Shown here: one piece after another, positions 59,620-64,000 of the stretch | Position numbering within the stretch: the stretch's first letter is position 1 | Layout: each line of letters opens with the position of its first letter | Assembly: GCF_030272615.1 (NCBI RefSeq) | Contig: NC_081412.1 | Location: forward strand, 143,882,247-143,946,246 | DNA: 64,000 nucleotides | Direction of reading: 5' to 3' | DNA from: Cryptomeria japonica | Taxonomy: Eukaryota; Streptophyta; Pinopsida; Cupressales; Cupressaceae | Position numbers and translations under genes: made by a program | Notes under the pieces: generated by a model | Databases searched by the model: none | What the model was told of the DNA's origin: nothing | Seen by the model: the letters and a program-made list of their open reading frames with translations, nothing else

Positions 59620-59905
59620 GCAAGAGCGCTGAAACTATCGTTTTGGCGCTTTTGCTCCATGAACTAGCGCTATTGTGCCGCAATGGCGCTATTGCCCCTT
59701 TATTTGAGCACTTTTGCAATGTTTTAGCACTATTGCATGCAAGTTTATGCGCTATTGCTTTTAAGTAGCACTACTGTGTAGTTGTTTTAGAGCATTTGTA
59801 GTTTGAGCGCTATGGGATAGCTTATTGAGTGCTTTTGTTAGGGTTGTAGTGCTATTGTTGGGAAAATAGTGCTTTTGATGGTAAAATAGCGCTTTTGCTT
59901 TAGGA
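59620..59905. repeat. Minisatellite AGCGCTATTGCTTTT, about 20-21 bp period
   Basis: The core [AG]GCGCT[AT]TTG and near variants (AGCACTATTG, AGTGCTTTTG) occur at about 59645, 59665, 59685, 59706, 59726, 59748, 59767, 59790, 59805, 59827, 59848, 59868 and 59888. It ends about 250 bp before the PMD gene. Confidence 0.85.
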
Positions 59906-60157
59906 TAAAGAGATGCCCCAGTTTGGATGAAGAAAATCTCCTGATGCCAATGATGGATAGATGGCGATGTGAAGTGGAAGTTGTTTTGAACCATAGTAGC
60001 CTGATGAGACTTAGGTCATTTGTAGGATAAATGCCCGTTGAAGTCTAGGTGGCCATGATTGCTTACCTGTTGAGACCCGAAGATACTTGATCAAAGTATC
60101 TGTTGATAGTCTAGGTTGAAACTTAAGAAAGTTTGAAAACAAAACAACTGATGATGA

Positions 60158-61905
60158 TTGATGAATGTCCATGTGCAGGAGGAGCTAAGCGTGTTGCAGT
60201 TACGCGAGCGACATCCTGCAACACAGGGGTTGCGGGATCGATTGATAGAGGCAGAGATTGATTGCATTGTCGCAACTGGACTGTATGAGGTGATGCACAT
60301 GCCCGTGATTCGTATGAATCACAGATTGATCATAGCATTAGTAGAGCGGTGGCACAGCGAGACGTGCACCTTCCATCAGGCACAGGGGGAGATGATAGTG
60401 ACCCTAGAGGATGTGTGGCGCATCCTACGGATTCTGATTCAAGGGGAGCTGGTTACATATGACAGATCCTGGGGGACCCTTGCAGTTCAGAGGATTTTTG
60501 ATGAGGACATGTTCATTGATGATGGCTCCATTGCCTGGGAGGAGATAGCGGCATTATATGAGCCTCTTCCAGTAGTTTTATCAAGTATCATGGGAGGACT
60601 TCTTTGTCCAAACAAGCGATCACATGGTTTGGCCGTGGGGTGGGAGCAGGTGATCGAGATGATGATGACTGAGGGGCCCCAATTTGCGTGGGGGCCGTGC
60701 GTACTGGCGCACCTGTACCAGGAGCTCCATGAGGTGGTTTACCGGGAGAGGGGTTCCTTAGCAGTGGGCATGACACTGCTGCATATTTGGGCCTGGGAGC
60801 ACCTACCAGTGACTCAACCAGTGAGTCTGAGATTCTGCGTAGTAAACCAATCGTATATGTTCATGTATAGCAGCATGATGAGTCAGCCCCACCTGGGGAA
60901 GTTAGAGTGGTGGCAGCGGGCTTTGGACGACCTGGATGCAGTTTATATGGCGTCCATACCTGGAGTGTGAGCCATGGGATGATGATGCAAAGGCACTGCT
61001 GTATGTTTTTACGACTCGATTCCTCATTGGGAAGACCTCGTACCATGTGGAGAGACAGGTGCCTAGGAGAGTGATGAGGCAGTTTGGATGGCAGTAGGGA
61101 CTGCCCAGTGGATCAGGAGAGTATGCTCGGGTTATTCAGAAGAGGTACACATGGGGGCCAGTGCTACCATATGATCAGGCACTGGCAGAGTTCCAGACAC
61201 TACAGGTGAGTCCGTGGGACATACAATCGAGGGTCATGGATGCAGGAGTGTCAGATGAGTACACGCAGTACTGGGCAACACACCCGATCTTACGGATATC
61301 TGATCCAGCAAAGCCAATGCCAGATTTTGAGGATGAGAGGGGACGGAGACAGAGGAGGGCAGGAGGTCGAGGACTGAGGACAGGGGGAGGAGGCGATGGA
61401 GGAGGAGGTGGAGGAGGTGGTGGGTTGGGGATGCGAAGTCAGCGGAGAGGGAGAGGTGGACTGCCTCTACAGATATCACAGGGACCATTAATACAGGGAG
61501 GAGTTCGGTTGAGTGAGAGGGGGATGGAGAGGGAGATCCCGATGGACAGAGGGGAGGGAGCTACGGGAGAGGGTGGTACAGGTGAGGCGGCTATGGATAC
61601 CGGGGAGGGAGCCACTGGAGATCTGTGAGATCACATGATAGTACGTTTGTAGACCTGGATAGAGGATTTAGAGGCAGAGGTGGCAGCTAGGGATGTGCAA
61701 CTATTTGCACGGGAGTCAGAGCTGGCGGTGGTGCTACAGGAGAGGGATAGTGCAGTGGAGAGATTGGCAGAGCAGCAGGAGAGAGTCCGGGTCAGAGTAG
61801 GAGCATAGGGGCCTACAGGGGAGGTGATGAGGGAGATGCGACGAGCACAAGAAAAGATAGACTACTGGTGGGGTTTATATGAGCAGGTGGTGCCAGCTAG
61901 TCAGT
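60158..61905 (+). pseudogene. Plant mobile domain (PMD) protein, element-borne, degraded
   Basis: The frame 60158-60970 has the PMD layout: RHPATQGLRDRL, LIIALVERWHSETCTFHQAQ, GEMIVTLEDVWRILRILIQG, a helical middle and FAWGPCVLAHLYQELHEV. A one-base shift near 60945 moves the frame to WRPYLECEPWDDDAKALL and PRRVMRQFGWQ (about 60950-61100), where a Gln codon is TAG. The C-terminal part (61161-61628) has a Gly-rich loop near 61380-61430, then, after stops, a coiled coil (QLFARESELAVVLQERDSAV) to about 61905. PMD proteins occur as host genes (MAIN/MAIL type) and inside transposons. Antisense placement beside the LTR at 57.7-59.06 kb favours a transposon ORF. Confidence 0.75.
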
Positions 61906-64000
61906 GAGCTCTTAGCTATTCTCAGATGCGGCAGGCCAGATCAGAGCGATCGCAGAGGGTGCAGAGCAGTGGGGGTGTGATGGGTCCTCTATGGAGGGAG
62001 ATCAGGGGATGCAGGAGTGAGTGGGGGTTCGATGAGGCCTCCACAGAGAGATGGATCAGGTGGTGCAGGCACCAGTGGTGGAGCAGGTGGCGATGGTGGT
62101 GGTGGTACAGCATCTGGCTAGAGTGGCATTTGAGAGAGCATTTTTGCATATATGTATTGTATCATTGTTTTTTTTTTTGGACTGTATCTTGGATGGCTCT
62201 TGGTAGCCGATTTTGTAGACTTCATTGAACTCTGATATATGAGATGATATATTTGAGGAGATCCCATATTTTGATGATATGCAGTTGATATGTATGGATG
62301 TGTATGCAGGATGATGAGTTATTTCTTTAGATGGATATGTGTACATGTATGCATTTGATGAGATGTTTCTTATATGCATGTTTTTATGATGATTTATGAT
62401 GTGGGATACTGACATATGAATGCAGGCTTATATATGTATGATTTTTATTTTTTTTTTGATGTAATGCTTTATGTATGTAATGCCATGATGATGATGTAGG
62501 CTTATGATGATTTATGAATAGGATTTGGGTGTTTCCTATTGTAATATAATGATGAGATGATCTATGCGATGATGAATGATTTTATGTATGGATATGCATC
62601 TAGATGTTTTTAGATGAATGTAATATGGATAAACAAAATGTAAAGTACAAATGTTTATATGATAATGTTTAAATGAATGCATATGTATAATGGATATATA
62701 TAAAATGGTATGAACCAATGTTTGGAAACAAATGGATTTATGTTTCTAAATGTCTTAATATGATTAAGTAAAAATGATAATGTGATGATACTACAACTCA
62801 TGGTTTAATAACTACACCTTAATGCAATTTTAAAAGGGATAATGAATGCAATGTGAATGAATCCTAAAATGAACATAATAAGATACTTTAATAAATGGAT
62901 GAATGAATGCACTTTTTCACTAATGAAATGGATGCAATAATAAATGATAAAGGATGACGAAATGATGAACAATCAAAGACAATTTGATCCCGTGAATGAA
63001 TCTAATTATTTATGATTGATGCAATGATGCAATGATTAACGAAAACTAATGGTAAAAATGAACTATATGCAATATTAAGTTTAAAAATGACATGAATGAA
63101 CTTAATGCAAGATGCACCTAAATGCGATGATGATATGACCATGAGGAATGCAAGGTTGTTTTTTTTTTTTTTTAAGACTTTACATGATGCATTGATGATG
63201 TATCAGAGTACTCGGTCGTGATTGTGTCCAAGACCAACTTTAATGGTCACTTTTGCATATAAAGCCTACATATGAATGAATGAATGGATGGGTGATATGC
63301 AACAGAATGCAAGATATAAATAGATGAGATGAAATGATGATCCATAGTGCTCTATTTTCATCATTGAGCTTTAAAATGTTGGAAGAGAATACAAGCATCT
63401 TGACATAATGATTTAAGATGACCTGAGTATTCCTTTCATGGATTTTATATAGCAAGTTAATACAAACGACTTGATATAAGGGTCAAGTCGACCAGAGTAT
63501 TGCTTGCAGAACAGACAAGGATTATCTCCTTTCATGCATGACTTGGATCGTCCTCCTTGATCTTAGGCTAATCATATCCTGAGACAAGTGCATACCATAA
63601 TAAGAGATAAAACCTTTATCTAGTTTGGATGAGGTAGAAGGAACCAAAGAAAGAGCATTGTACCTGCAAACAAATAGTATATACATAAAGAATAAAGAAT
63701 ATGGATCCTTGGTAATGGTTCATGCTCATATGGTCGAGGTATACGCCATAGTCAGCAAGCCGTAGTGATCTATGACTGTATTTGGCATAAGATCACATAG
63801 CTTGGTGAACTTCCCACGTAGACACCATTAGTACATGCCCCAAAACTTCAGCGGAAATAATGCACAAACGATACAAAACAATGCTGCAAGATCCCGATAC
63901 AGATAAACGAATGATTGTACTCACAAATCAACCAAGTATTTGATAGCTTTAAAATAATTTTCTTGTCAAAGAAAACATCACTTTTGTCTTTGTTTTGGTA
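61906..64000. other. Low-complexity AT-rich sequence without genes
   Basis: From about 62230 to 63330 the plus strand is dominated by ATGATGA, ATGAATG and TATGTATG words. 63450-64000 is ordinary sequence with no recognisable gene. A poly-T run lies near 63157-63172. Confidence 0.6.

Noticed and set aside
62230-63330. ATG-rich stretch as a coding or regulatory array
   Set aside because: The ATGATGA and TATGTATG words are degenerate low-complexity DNA without stable period or open frame.

Overview
This window is plant nuclear DNA built almost entirely of decayed, nested LTR retrotransposons. I see no intact host gene, no rRNA or tRNA gene and nothing prokaryotic. The evidence for a plant is: plant-type Ty1/copia and Ty3/gypsy polyproteins, primer-binding sites for initiator tRNA-Met, a gypsy element with an extra archaeal-type RNase H (a mark of the plant Tat/Ogre group), and a plant mobile domain (PMD) protein. 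The AT-rich sequence, large diverged LTRs, and several solo LTRs fit a large seed-plant genome, possibly a gymnosperm; the species cannot be read from the window.

Layout. (1) 1-10700, minus strand: a Tat/Ogre-like gypsy element, cut by the window edge. It runs 5' LTR (about 9.24-10.70 kb, with a ~57 bp minisatellite), an extra ORF, a probable intron, then gag, protease, archaeal RNase H, RT, RNase H and integrase. It interrupts an unidentified coding sequence at 10701-11372. (2) 11760-12213, minus: a gag remnant with four zinc knuckles. (3) 12214-24597, plus: two copia units in tandem sharing a middle LTR whose first half is inverted. (4) 24598-29654: non-coding DNA with a CT-rich satellite and a 30 bp minisatellite that flips orientation; a solo LTR (27798-29471, TSD GATAG) sits in the latter.

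(5) 29655-53624, minus: a Tork-like copia element blown apart by insertions. Its gag is split twice: by gypsy element A (33955-42841, plus, TSD GCTAC) and by gypsy element B (43006-53499, minus, TSD AATTG/GATTG). A carries a solo copia LTR in its 3' LTR (41482-42655). B carries a gypsy-type solo LTR in gag (48858-50040, TSD AAATT) and a copia-type LTR in its protease region (46255-47879). A and B are relatives: same style of primer-binding site, homologous gag, an unusual Asp-Pro-Ser-Cys protease motif, a Pro/Ser-rich tail, about 5.3-5.5 kb of net internal sequence, and no RT, RNase H or integrase. They look like a non-autonomous gag-protease-only lineage, and are the most interesting system here.

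(6) 53625-57650: another inserted sequence beginning TGTAATGCCCCGCC, holding a small minus-strand gene model whose promoter, first exon and intron are duplicated in tandem (953 bp offset). (7) About 57.7-64 kb: the 3' LTR (ending 59061) of a further minus-strand gypsy-like element, with a PMD gene in antisense orientation next to it (60158-61905), preceded by a 20-21 bp periodic repeat, then low-complexity DNA to the window end.

None of the polyproteins is intact, so no element in the window is likely to move by itself. The observed stops are mostly C-to-T or G-to-A changes, as expected from long-term cytosine methylation.
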